From a virus, in IMG/VR virus record IMGVR_UViG_3300044636_000287, positions 1 to 43,920 of that record: 43,920 nt of DNA; one strand, written 5' to 3'. The stretch's first letter is position 1, and the number at the start of each line of letters is the position of its first letter. Under the pieces are notes generated by a model. That model was not told the DNA's origin. It searched no databases and saw only the letters and a program-made list of their open reading frames with translations. Shown one piece after another: positions 1 to 7,952 of this stretch. The position numbers and the translations under genes are program-made.

Positions 1-1781
1 TCGACGATGCGCCGATGAGCGGCATTGCAACGAACCTTTTGCACTGGATTCGTGACTCTAAGATGCCGCAGGAGTTGCGTAAAGAAGCTGAACTTGGCGC
101 TCAGTACGCTTTGCAGTACGGTTGGAGCGCATTTTTCGTAGGCTGGCAGCAGAGTATTAGCAAGCGCACACAGGAGATCACCGCTGAAGAACTTTTCCAG
201 ATGGCTGCGCAGGCACAAGGGTCAGTCTTGGCTGAGTTGCCACAGATGATCCTCGACGCCCCCGACCAGGCTGCTGCGATCATTCAAGCTGCGATCCCTG
301 ACCTTGATGCTTCGGAAGCCAAGCGCATGGTCAACGAGATGGCTACGACTGGCCGTGCGACGTATGACCAAGAGTACGTCAGCCGCAATCTTCCCGAGAT
401 CGTTGCGCTTAAGCCTTGGGATGAGATCATCGTTCCACCAGAGACGGCTGACTTGCAGCGATCACGGGTCATTTACCGTAGGACATGGATGTCCGAGGTT
501 GAGTTGCGCGAGAAGATCACTACGGAAGGCTGGGATCCGGCATGGGTTGAGCGTGCGTTGCAACAGATCGGCAAGAGCAGCACGTTCTACAACATCAACC
601 TGCTGCCGACAACGACCATGTTGGTTTACAACGGCGTAAACTACATGAACATGGTGGAGGTTGTTTATGCTTACACGAAGAGTCTCGACGGAAAAGCTCC
701 CGCCATCTACTTCACCGTTTTTTGTCCGCAAGCCGCGTCCAATCGAAAAGAAGATGCAGCCTCGTGGGCTATCCATCAGCGACTTGATTACGCTCATGGC
801 GAATACCCGTTTGTGGAATTCCGTCGTGAACAGTTGCGCCGCGCTATTACTGATACTCGTGGTATACCCGAACTGGCTGTCACTGATCAAGACGAGATCA
901 AGGCGCAACACGATTCCATTCGGGATCACACTGCCTTCTCGACTCTACCTCCCATCAAGGTCGTTAAACGAATTGGTGCCATCAACAAGGTGGGCCCAGG
1001 AGTACAGCTCCCTGTCGTAAGTCCGACCGACTACAGCTTCATGGAGCCGCCGGCACGCGAGCCTACGGTGGCGTTTAACTTGATCAACCGCGTCGAGGCC
1101 AACCATGCTGCTTATTTTGGCACGATCAATCCAGTCGTGCCGCCAGCCAAGACCCAGATGCTCCAGCAGTTGCTGGTCAATAGCTGGTTGCTTAGCTGGC
1201 GCAGCATTTACCGGCAGATGTTTGCTCTGTGCTGCCAGTACATGAGTCCAGAGGAGATCATGCGCGTCACTGGCGGGCAACTGCCGCAGACCATGTCTGA
1301 GATACACAACGAGTTTGACCTTAACGTCCGCTTTGACGTGATGGACATGGACAAAGAGTACATCGCGCAGAAAATCGACTTCCTCACGAAGGTTGCTCAG
1401 TTGGACACTGGTGGTGTGTTAAACAGAACACGGCTGACCGAGATGATGATCCAAGCTATCGCGCCTGAGATGGCAAGCGAGCTTATCGTGAATCAACAAC
1501 AGGCCAGTGTGCAGATGTTCAAGGGTGTGCAGAGTGACATTGGCAACATGCTGCTCGGCAACGAGGCGCTCTACCAAGAGAACGATCCAGCCGCGCAGAC
1601 AAAGCTGCAATACGCGCAGCAGGTGATGCAATCCAACCCGAAAGCGCAGGCTGCTCTACAGCAGGATGAGAACTTCCGGGCGCTCTTTGAGAACTACGTT
1701 AAGAGCCTTCAGATGTCTGTTATGCAACAGCAAAACGCGCAAGTTGGCCGGATTGGTGTAACTCCTGTATCTCAACAATGA
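1..1781 (+). CDS. Portal protein, 5'-truncated by window edge (strain copy 1)
   Basis: C-terminal about 593 residues of the portal, the dodecameric ring at the capsid vertex through which DNA passes. The frame is open at the window edge: the complete 702-aa homologue near the right end continues upstream through the equivalent of this point, so the ATG at position 15 is only an internal Met (the other copy has Val there). The protein is long, as in P22-like and other podoviral portals, with a Gln-rich coiled tail. It ends SQQ and overlaps the next gene by four bases (ATGA). Differences from the second copy are mostly synonymous. The portal role is inferred from position between terminase and scaffold and from size; high confidence. 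Confidence 0.88.
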   Translation, partial: DDAPMSGIATNLLHWIRDSKMPQELRKEAELGAQYALQYGWSAFFVGWQQSISKRTQEITAEELFQMAAQAQGSVLAELPQMILDAPDQAAAIIQAAIPDLDASEAKRMVNEMATTGRATYDQEYVSRNLPEIVALKPWDEIIVPPETADLQRSRVIYRRTWMSEVELREKITTEGWDPAWVERALQQIGKSSTFYNINLLPTTTMLVYNGVNYMNMVEVVYAYTKSLDGKAPAIYFTVFCPQAASNRKEDAASWAIHQRLDYAHGEYPFVEFRREQLRRAITDTRGIPELAVTDQDEIKAQHDSIRDHTAFSTLPPIKVVKRIGAINKVGPGVQLPVVSPTDYSFMEPPAREPTVAFNLINRVEANHAAYFGTINPVVPPAKTQMLQQLLVNSWLLSWRSIYRQMFALCCQYMSPEEIMRVTGGQLPQTMSEIHNEFDLNVRFDVMDMDKEYIAQKIDFLTKVAQLDTGGVLNRTRLTEMMIQAIAPEMASELIVNQQQASVQMFKGVQSDIGNMLLGNEALYQENDPAAQTKLQYAQQVMQSNPKAQAALQQDENFRALFENYVKSLQMSVMQQQNAQVGRIGVTPVSQQ

Positions 1782-2029
1782 CGGAAAATCAAAAGGACGC
1801 CTTTGGCTTTTCAGGGAAGAACTCCGTTTGGAGCGAGGTGCTAAAAGTTATTGAGCAGTTACAGGAGCAACATTGGATGCTTGCTATAAGTAAAGACTGC
1901 AAAGGAGAAGATAGGATACATGCAGCAGGGCAGGCTGACGGAATTAATCTACTTTTGAGCACACTTATTGAATTAAGAAAACAAGCTAGAGAATTAAACG
2001 GCTTGACAACAAACGAAGATTTGGCATAA
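1778..2029 (+). CDS. Conserved 83-aa protein between portal and scaffold
   Basis: Small soluble protein with no membrane segment, starting MTENQKDAFGFSGKN. Its start overlaps the portal stop as ATGA, implying translational coupling. A second copy (42412-42663) has the same length with about ten substitutions, so it is under purifying selection and is a real gene. I do not recognise the family. Its place in the head-assembly block suggests a minor head or assembly role, but the sequence shows no motif that proves this. In the other strain copy a 161-aa gene separates it from the portal. Confidence 0.75.
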   Translation: MTENQKDAFGFSGKNSVWSEVLKVIEQLQEQHWMLAISKDCKGEDRIHAAGQADGINLLLSTLIELRKQARELNGLTTNEDLA

Positions 2030-2044
2030 CGCTAAAAGCGGGCT

Positions 2045-2061
2045 AACCAGCGTTACTGGTT
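2045..2061 (+). other. Hairpin upstream of scaffold gene, conserved in both copies
   Basis: Perfect 6-bp stem AACCAG / CTGGTT with loop CGTTA, in the spacer between the 83-aa gene and the scaffold gene. The second strain copy has the same stem and loop (42679-42695) although nearby spacer bases differ. It is followed by TTGATTA, not a strong T-tract, so it is either a weak terminator or attenuator or an mRNA-stability hairpin. Confidence 0.5.
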
Positions 2062-2091
2062 TGATTAAATAAGGACTTGCTACCTATTAGC

Positions 2092-3090
2092 ATGAACGAA
2101 ACACAATCACAGCCTGACGCCGGGAGTCAGGAGGCAGGCAGTACACCCGTTGCATCAAAACTCGGTTTGCTGGACCAGCAAAGTCTTAGTGACCTGCTCA
2201 AGTCTGGTTTCCTTGACGAGAAGGAGGCGACTCCCGCCAAACAGGAGCAGGCAGAACCTGAAGCAGAGACTGAAGAGCCAATTGTGGACTCGGAAGCTGA
2301 AGCACAGGTGGAAGCCGATCAGCCCATTGAAGAAGAAGCTGAAGCTGAAGAAAGTTCGTTAAGCAAAGGTGTCCAGAAGCGCATCAACAAGTTGGTTGCT
2401 GCGAAGAAGGCCGCTCAAGCTGAACTGGAAGCGCAAAAGTCACGTTTGTCTGAACTGCAAAAGGAACTGGAGACTGCGAAGTCCTCGGTGCCGGCAAGAC
2501 AGGTGGACGTATCTGATGTTGTCGAGCGTTTGTCTACACTTGAACAAGTAAAGGAAGAGCGCCAGAGAGCGTTGGATGTCATTTTGTGGTGCGAAGAGAA
2601 CCCGGATGGTGGAGTCATTACCCTGCCCGATGGCACGGATAGAGACCTTACCGACCAGGAAGTTCGCAGCATGAAGAGACTGGCGATTCGGCGCAAGGAA
2701 ATCGAGCTACCAGCCCGCGAAGAGTATCTGCAACAGCAGACCTACGTCGAGGGTGAAGTGGTGAAAGACTTTCCTTGGTGGAGCAAGCCAGAGACTGAGG
2801 AGTATCAAACTGCTCAACAGATTCTGCGTGAGTTTCCAGAGCTGAAGAAGCGCCGGGCAGATTGGAAACATGTAGCTGGATTATTAGTTATGGGAATCAA
2901 AGCCTACGGCGAAAAGAAAGCACAGAAGAAACCAACTGCACCGATCAAACGCGCCCCTGCTCAACCGTCGATTAAGGCGGCACCTGCAAGGACGACCCAG
3001 ACGGACCTTCAGAAGGCCAAGCAATCGTTCATTCGGAACAATTCAAGAGATGGGATGACTGACGTAATCAAAGCAATGGGACTTGTGTAA
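2092..3090 (+). CDS. Scaffold-like head assembly protein (copy 1)
   Basis: 332-aa protein just upstream of the major capsid gene. The N-terminal third is strongly acidic (runs of E and A), followed by a predicted coiled coil around residues 90-160 with alternating K, E, A and L, and a basic C-terminus (KRAPAQPSIKAAP). This charge layout and position are typical of phage scaffolding proteins, which template procapsid assembly and bind capsid subunits through a basic C-terminal end. I chose the ATG at 2092. An in-frame TTG fifteen bases earlier follows AAGGA too closely to be a good start. The second copy (42727-43725) has the same length. Function is inferred from position and composition. Confidence 0.72.
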   Translation: MNETQSQPDAGSQEAGSTPVASKLGLLDQQSLSDLLKSGFLDEKEATPAKQEQAEPEAETEEPIVDSEAEAQVEADQPIEEEAEAEESSLSKGVQKRINKLVAAKKAAQAELEAQKSRLSELQKELETAKSSVPARQVDVSDVVERLSTLEQVKEERQRALDVILWCEENPDGGVITLPDGTDRDLTDQEVRSMKRLAIRRKEIELPAREEYLQQQTYVEGEVVKDFPWWSKPETEEYQTAQQILREFPELKKRRADWKHVAGLLVMGIKAYGEKKAQKKPTAPIKRAPAQPSIKAAPARTTQTDLQKAKQSFIRNNSRDGMTDVIKAMGLV

Positions 3091-3124
3091 GTCCTTAACA
3101 ATCAAACGCAGTTTACTCTTACTT

Positions 3125-4180
3125 ATGGCTATTCTTACTGAACCCCAACTTAGCGGTCGCGGTCTACGCGAAGACTTGATGGACATGATTGCGCTCGTTG
3201 ACGCAAAGGACACTCCTTTTACGTCGATGGCTCGCAAAGGCAGCAAGCCCGGGAATATGTACTTCCGCTGGCAGTCTGACTCGCTTCCTACCCCTCAGGT
3301 AGGTGGTGTGGTTGACGGCACGGACGTTTCCACCTACGACAACTACGTCGTTGGCTACCGTGCTGAACTCGCGAACTACGCACAGGTGTTCCGCCGTGCA
3401 GTGCGCGTGTCCCGCCTCACTCAGGACATCGCTGATGTCGCAGGTGTGCGTGACGAACTGGCTGACAACGTCAGCAAGGGCATCACTGGCATCAAGCGTG
3501 ACATGGAAGCGACCTTCACGTCGAACCAGCTCTCGCAGCAGGACAACGGCACGACTCAGGCCTACCGCACCGCTGGTGTGCAGACCTGGATCAGCACCGC
3601 TGGTACTGGAACGCCAACTCCCGGAGACATCCCTTCGATCTTCCGTACTCCTTCGACCTCGATCCTCACTGGCGCATCCAGCGGGTTGACGGACGCAGGT
3701 GTGCAGGGGCTTCTGAAGTCGATCTTCGACCAGACTGGCCACTACACCAGCTTCGATGCCATCGTCGGAACTGACCTGAAGCGTGCTTTCACCGGCCTGC
3801 TCGGAACCACGGCTCTGACCACGGTCAGCAACTCCAGCAACACGCTTGCTGCCGGTGCTACCAAGGTGCAGACTTTCCAGCGTGACGCTGCGGCTGACAC
3901 CTTCATCCAGAGCTTGGACGTGTTCCAGGGTGACTTCGGAACGGTGCGTCTGCATCCTTCCACGTTCATCGGAACCGTGTCCGGCACGACCTGGACGCCA
4001 ACTCCTTACAAAGGTCTTGTGCTTGACATGAACCTCATCGAGGTTCGCTACGGCGGAAACGTCGCTAACGTCACTGCACTGCCAGATTACGGTGGTGGCC
4101 CTGCTCGCTTGATCGAAGCAGTTGCTGGCTTGGTTGTCGGCAACCCGCTCGGCCTCGGGAAATTCGACTACTCCTCCTAG
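3125..4180 (+). CDS. Major capsid protein (SU10/DUF5309-like), copy 1 complete
   Basis: 351-aa capsid subunit. The N-terminal region, with GLREDLMDMIALVDAKDTPF then FRWQSDSL, matches the pattern I associate with the SU10-type capsid family (DUF5309, HK97 fold): a RED-L-D-I start, a TPF-S step and a WQ-DSL strand. The start is ATG at 3125, preceded by a pyrimidine-rich leader (ACTCTTACTT) with no Shine-Dalgarno. The second copy keeps the same start with a similar leader. An upstream in-frame ATG at 3083 overlaps the scaffold end and is not conserved in character. The gene is followed by the triple hairpin RNA block. Confidence 0.88.
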   Translation: MAILTEPQLSGRGLREDLMDMIALVDAKDTPFTSMARKGSKPGNMYFRWQSDSLPTPQVGGVVDGTDVSTYDNYVVGYRAELANYAQVFRRAVRVSRLTQDIADVAGVRDELADNVSKGITGIKRDMEATFTSNQLSQQDNGTTQAYRTAGVQTWISTAGTGTPTPGDIPSIFRTPSTSILTGASSGLTDAGVQGLLKSIFDQTGHYTSFDAIVGTDLKRAFTGLLGTTALTTVSNSSNTLAAGATKVQTFQRDAAADTFIQSLDVFQGDFGTVRLHPSTFIGTVSGTTWTPTPYKGLVLDMNLIEVRYGGNVANVTALPDYGGGPARLIEAVAGLVVGNPLGLGKFDYSS

Positions 4181-4191
4181 TAGTTGTTGAT

Positions 4192-4380
4192 CGGTGACAC
4201 CTACCTAGTGGTGTGACAGCCGGAGAGACGGCATGTGTCCGTTCCCGCAGTATACTAGGACGGATCGAACGCCGGAAGCCCGCTAGGCGTGACTAGCTGG
4301 AGAGACAACTGTCGGCAACGGCCATGAATCGTTGTGGGGAACGCACCTCTTAGTGGCGTGACACCTCGGAGAGACGGGGA
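4192..4380 (+). ncRNA. Three tandem two-hairpin RNA modules downstream of capsid gene
   Basis: A non-coding block of about 190 bases holds three copies of one module. Each copy has hairpin 1 (ACACC/GGTGT at 4197-4214; ACGCC/GGCGT at 4269-4290; ACGC-bulge-C/GGCGT at 4341-4359), then the joint GTGAC, then hairpin 2 with an invariant GAGAGA hexaloop closed by G-C (GGAGAGAC at 4222, 4299 and 4368). Stems of hairpin 2 differ but mostly still pair: GCCG/CGGC, AGCTG/CAACT (one mismatch), CCTCG/CGGGG. Modules repeat every 69-77 bases, with extra linker stems (TCCG/CGGA; CAACG/CGTTG). Compensatory changes among copies support selected RNA structure. The last module ends just before the next gene. I do not recognise a named RNA family. 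Confidence 0.72.
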
Positions 4381-4390
4381 CAATTTTACT

Positions 4391-4735
4391 ATGATTACAA
4401 TCCCTACTGACTTAGTGCCTCAGCTTGAGCAAGAATTGCGTAAAGGCTGGCAGAAGAACCGCATTGAAGCGCAGGTTCAGGCCAAGCAAAACGAGAAGAT
4501 CAACCGTCAGCGGCATAAGTCAATAGAAGGATTGGGTCAGCTTACAGCAAGGATTCCTCCCACTGCGTATCACTTCTGGGGCCAAAAGCTCGGATATGAG
4601 TGTTGGAACGATAAAGCGTTCATGGATGAATTTTTGCGTGACAATCCCGAGTGTCGAGTCAATAGTGGAGGGACTAAAGAAATCCACGTTGGCTGGACAC
4701 CAACCAATGTTCGTTCCCGTACCGTTTATCAATGA
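4391..4735 (+). CDS. Conserved phage protein downstream of capsid, 114 aa
   Basis: Small basic and aromatic-rich protein. The central segment (RIPPTAYHFWGQKLGYECW) followed by FLRDNPECRVNSGGT and VGW is a pattern I recall from many phage head modules, where function is unknown. It lies between capsid and connector genes, consistent with a minor head or completion protein. The start at 4391 is just after the third RNA module. An earlier in-frame ATG at 4334 would translate the third hairpin module and is less likely. It overlaps the next gene by ATGA. Confidence 0.7.
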   Translation: MITIPTDLVPQLEQELRKGWQKNRIEAQVQAKQNEKINRQRHKSIEGLGQLTARIPPTAYHFWGQKLGYECWNDKAFMDEFLRDNPECRVNSGGTKEIHVGWTPTNVRSRTVYQ

Positions 4736-5940
4736 AGACCGTTCCGTTTAGCGACATTCTTGCTTCTGTCTGCCAACTTGTTGGTCTGGATCGCGCTACG
4801 CTAAACGATAAATCTTTCGGCGCAATACGCGACTTCACAAGTCGCCGGTTGTCGGTTGTGTGGGATCGTGAAGAGTGGCCTGATGTGCAAAGATACATGT
4901 ACACATGGCCTGGGATGCCGGTGTCGTCGATTGAGTCCGGGCTAAACATTCTTGCTACGGAAAGTAACATTCCGCTTTCTACTGAAGATGACCAAGACTT
5001 CTTTACCGAAAACGACCTCAACACGAACACGACTCGCGTTAACTTTGACACCAACTTCAAGCGTATCTACCTGCAAGACTTTTTACACGACAGGTACAAA
5101 CTTGGTACAGTTGGTGAGTCGTATGTAAAGTTCTTGAACCCGTTCTACGGCTCCGCAGACGACGGTCCACTTACTTCAGTTGGCGAGAACCAATATAACT
5201 TCACTTACTCAACAGCTACTGACAGCCTTGGCGAATACATCACAAATGTTGTGATTGAGACTGAGTTCACTAGCACCAATTACTTCACCTATAACGGCCC
5301 GAATTCGCCATTGACGACCAAGGTGTTGTTCATGGACAACCAGCAATTGTTGATCCAGATCCCAGAAGGATCATTGCAAGGCTTGGCTATTTATACGAAC
5401 GACCCAAGGCAGACAACCAAGGCTATTCCGCTGCCATTTATTGCAGAGGACTTTGCCGATCAGACTCCGCAGGACTTCGGTGATGACGTTAACTACCTGC
5501 GCACATTTAACACGTCGAAGCAGTTTGTGCAATACAGGCTGACGCCACCGCGCATGTTTGGCGTGAAGCATGACAACACATCAGTGTACTCCACGGGGTC
5601 ACAGATTTACTTTGACCTTGGCCAAAATAGTGGCAGCTACAGCATTAATGACAAAACCAGGGCAAGCAATGGCAATTTCTTTTTTGCTACAACAACTGTA
5701 ATTGCTGGTGTTACACCGGCCAATCAAACCACGGACGTTTGGCAGCAGGTTGAGATTCCAGCTAGGTTCAGGGATTACTTGGCTAACTCTGTTTCGTCTG
5801 ACTTTCTTAAGTCTGAAGGTCGCGCTGATGAAGCCGTCGTGCTTGAACAATTGGCTGAGGCTGCAATCCAGCAGCAGATTGACGTTCTTATCCGCCAGCA
5901 AGCGCAGAATCAGCGTCTAAACATGGCATACACTTACTAA
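4732..5940 (+). CDS. Head-tail connector or tail structural protein, 402 aa
   Basis: Virion-type protein rich in Asn, Thr, Phe and Tyr, consistent with beta structure. The N-terminal part is helical (FSDILASVCQLVGLD) and the C-terminus ends in a Gln-rich helical segment (QQQIDVLIRQQAQNQRLN). Its place after the capsid and before the tail fibres, in a genome with podoviral features, suggests an adaptor or tail-tube protein analogous to T7 gp11. I see no decisive motif, so the role is inferred from order and size. The start overlaps the previous stop (ATGA). Confidence 0.6.
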   Translation: MKTVPFSDILASVCQLVGLDRATLNDKSFGAIRDFTSRRLSVVWDREEWPDVQRYMYTWPGMPVSSIESGLNILATESNIPLSTEDDQDFFTENDLNTNTTRVNFDTNFKRIYLQDFLHDRYKLGTVGESYVKFLNPFYGSADDGPLTSVGENQYNFTYSTATDSLGEYITNVVIETEFTSTNYFTYNGPNSPLTTKVLFMDNQQLLIQIPEGSLQGLAIYTNDPRQTTKAIPLPFIAEDFADQTPQDFGDDVNYLRTFNTSKQFVQYRLTPPRMFGVKHDNTSVYSTGSQIYFDLGQNSGSYSINDKTRASNGNFFFATTTVIAGVTPANQTTDVWQQVEIPARFRDYLANSVSSDFLKSEGRADEAVVLEQLAEAAIQQQIDVLIRQQAQNQRLNMAYTY

Positions 5941-5941
5941 A

Positions 5942-6139
5942 ATGATCACAAGATTTTTAAGAAAGCGGAATCCAAATGTGGCGCTTGATGTAAACAAGAA
6001 CTTTGCCCGCATTCAAGTCAGGGGAAACTCTCAAACATTTCAGTACAAAAAGACAGACATTCCAGTTTCTGCTAGAATATTGACACAAGCAGATGATTTT
6101 CTTAATACTGAAGCTAGTCAGCGCATTAACATTGGATAA
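5942..6139 (+). CDS. Small structural-region protein, 65 aa
   Basis: Basic 65-aa protein (MITRFLRKRNPNVALD) with no membrane segment. It begins one base after the previous stop (TAA A ATG), the tight spacing seen throughout the virion operon. I do not recognise the family. It sits directly before the first fibre gene and could be a small tail adaptor, but nothing in the sequence proves it. Confidence 0.55.
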   Translation: MITRFLRKRNPNVALDVNKNFARIQVRGNSQTFQYKKTDIPVSARILTQADDFLNTEASQRINIG

Positions 6140-6142
6140 TCC

Positions 6143-7063
6143 ATGAGCATCAAAATTTCTAACCTTCCAGCAGCCGTTGCTGTAAACAATGAGGATCTTG
6201 TTCCGATTGTCCAGAATGGTGTTACCAAAAGAGCAACAGCAGTCTTGGTGCGGCCAGCTTATGGAACTACCGCTAATACCGCCTGTGAGGGTAACGATGC
6301 TCGTTTAAGTGATTCTCGCACGCCAACTGGTGCCGCAAGCGGTGATTTGACTGGCAACTATCCCGGTCCTGCGCTGACGACGACTGGAGTTGTTGCGCTT
6401 ACTTACGGGTCAGCAGGCGAAGTTGGTCAGTTCACGGTAGATAACAAGGGGCGTATCACAAGCGCGGCTGCTGTTGCAATTACGCCTGCCGCCATCGGTG
6501 CGCTCGCAACATCACAGCTTGGATCAAACGTCTCGACGTTCTTGACTACGCCATCGAGCGCAAATTTAGCTGCCGCGCTTACAGATGAAGTTGGCAGCGG
6601 ATCAGTTGTGTTTGCAAGCGGAGTTGTTGGATCTGGGTCTGCTGTATTTGCAAGCGGAGTTGTTGGATCTGGATCTGCTGTGCTTAATACAAGCCCAACG
6701 ATTGCAACGCCTACAATTTCGACTCCTACTATCAACGGGTACATTGAAGGAAACTCCGATATCGGCGTTGTGGGGGCATCTGCGACCCTTAGCATTGCCA
6801 GCAGCACCGTGCTTACTGCCACCCTTACAGCCTCAACGGCATGTACGTTTACAATGCCTCCAGTAGGTGCTGGAAAGTCATTTGTGCTTTACTTAAAACA
6901 AGCACCAACAACAGGAAATGGAACAGCTACGTTTACGGGTGTTGCTTGGCCCGGTGGAGCTGCACCAGTAATGACTGCCACAGCTGCAAGGCTTGATATA
7001 TTTTCCTTTGTTTCCGATGGAGTAAAATGGTATGGAGCTTACATTAAAAATTACACATACTAA
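6143..7063 (+). CDS. Tail fibre protein, 306 aa (first fibre cassette)
   Basis: The sequence has the low-complexity Gly, Ala, Ser, Thr and Val composition and beta-repeat style of phage fibres. Segments such as GDLTGNYPGPAL, VDNKGRITSAAAV and ITPAAIGA are typical fibre-shaft motifs and recur in the 1514-aa fibre downstream. Residues about 153-180 hold three near-identical copies of a VVGSGSAVFASG unit. The C-terminal 90 residues look like a compact domain (STVLTATLTASTACTFTMPP). The stop shares its last A with the next ATG (TAATG), coupling this fibre to the glycine-rich tip protein. Confidence 0.8.
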   Translation: MSIKISNLPAAVAVNNEDLVPIVQNGVTKRATAVLVRPAYGTTANTACEGNDARLSDSRTPTGAASGDLTGNYPGPALTTTGVVALTYGSAGEVGQFTVDNKGRITSAAAVAITPAAIGALATSQLGSNVSTFLTTPSSANLAAALTDEVGSGSVVFASGVVGSGSAVFASGVVGSGSAVLNTSPTIATPTISTPTINGYIEGNSDIGVVGASATLSIASSTVLTATLTASTACTFTMPPVGAGKSFVLYLKQAPTTGNGTATFTGVAWPGGAAPVMTATAARLDIFSFVSDGVKWYGAYIKNYTY

Positions 7064-7911
7064 TGTTTGCTAAATCATTATTTGCTTTAAGCTTTTCTGA
7101 CACTGCCCCAATAAACGCAATGGTTGTTGCGGGTGGAGCTGGAGGTGGCTTTGATGGCGGAGGAGGTGGTGGTGGAGGTGTGTTTTCGCAAACTAATTTT
7201 GCTGTTCCAGCCAACATTACAATAGAAGTAATTGTTGGCGCTGGAGGCGGAGCTTGTGGCTTTGCTCAAGGCTCAGGATTTAGCGGTTCAAATTCTTCTT
7301 TTTTTCAAATCTTAACAAGCGGTGGCGGTGGTGGTGGGTCAAATAACTATGGGCCAGCTTTATCTGGTGGCAGCGGGGGCGGTGGGCCGACCAACTCTGA
7401 TTATCCTAATGGCGGCCTTGGAAATGTTCCTGCATTAACTCCAGCACAAGGAAATAATGGCGGAAATGCATTTATTGGAGGCGGCGCAGGAGGTGGAGGA
7501 GGCGCGCAAGCAGTAGGAGCAAATGGAACGTCAACAGCAGCAGGCGCAGGAGGCGCAGGACGATCTATAACAGTTGCAGGCACCGCAACAACCTATGCTG
7601 GAGGAGGAGGAGGAGGCATAGTTGGACTAAGTGCAGGTGGAGCAGGTGGAACTGGAGGCGGTGGAGCTGGGGCAAGAAGCACAAATACAACCGCAGGAAA
7701 CGGTACAGTCAATACAGGTGGAGGTGGTGGTGGTGGATATAATGGGTTTGATAATATTTCAGGCTCAGGAGGATCGGGAATTGTTAAAATTTGGTACGCA
7801 GGCACAACACCGCGTGCAACCATTACTGGAACAGGTAATACCACTACAACTGTTTCATCAAATACAGTGCACACATTTATCACCTCTGGAACAATTACAT
7901 TTACTTCGTAA
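7063..7911 (+). CDS. Glycine-rich tail-tip adhesin, 282 aa (first)
   Basis: Extremely Gly-rich protein with many runs of five to eight glycines separated by short variable loops (residues about 24-240), ending in a conserved GSGIVKIWY strand and a C-terminal domain with HTFITSGTITF. This resembles the phage glycine-rich domain proteins, in which polyglycine helices display variable receptor-binding loops (compare gp38-type adhesins of some T-even phages). It directly follows a fibre gene and has a paralogue after the second fibre. Receptor binding is inferred from family and context. The Gly codons make the antisense strand appear open, but that is an artefact. Confidence 0.75.
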   Translation: MFAKSLFALSFSDTAPINAMVVAGGAGGGFDGGGGGGGGVFSQTNFAVPANITIEVIVGAGGGACGFAQGSGFSGSNSSFFQILTSGGGGGGSNNYGPALSGGSGGGGPTNSDYPNGGLGNVPALTPAQGNNGGNAFIGGGAGGGGGAQAVGANGTSTAAGAGGAGRSITVAGTATTYAGGGGGGIVGLSAGGAGGTGGGGAGARSTNTTAGNGTVNTGGGGGGGYNGFDNISGSGGSGIVKIWYAGTTPRATITGTGNTTTTVSSNTVHTFITSGTITFTS

Positions 7912-7952
7912 GTACACATTAATAGTATTGCTGTTGCAGTACACTTAAAGCT

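Larger units (their letters stand above)
1..3284 (+). repeat. Left copy of long divergent direct repeat
   Basis: This segment corresponds to 40142-43920. The offset is 40141 in the portal, rising to 40636 at the capsid start because of the 490-base indel and small spacer changes. Sampled portal stretches show a few percent to about eight percent base differences, mostly at third codon positions; the capsid start differs at about two bases. Confidence 0.9.

Noticed and set aside
2077-2091. TTG start for the scaffold gene
   Set aside because: The AAGGA before it is too close, and the ATG at 2092 fits the pattern of other genes; both strain copies keep the ATG.
1-3284. Simple terminal redundancy or circular-genome overlap with the right end
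   Set aside because: The two copies differ at many positions and by a 490-base gene, so they are not copies from one molecule.
3164-3955. 263-aa antisense frame over the capsid gene
   Set aside because: It results from strong codon bias of the capsid gene, lacks a start context and has no protein-like pattern.
4192-4380. Known riboswitch such as glycine, ZTP or glutamine type
   Set aside because: Only short words (GGAGAGAC, CGTGAC) recall those families; the flanking conserved cores are missing and the triple layout differs.
7401-7919. Proline-rich antisense frames over the glycine-rich adhesin
   Set aside because: They are the reverse complement of Gly codons and carry no independent signal.
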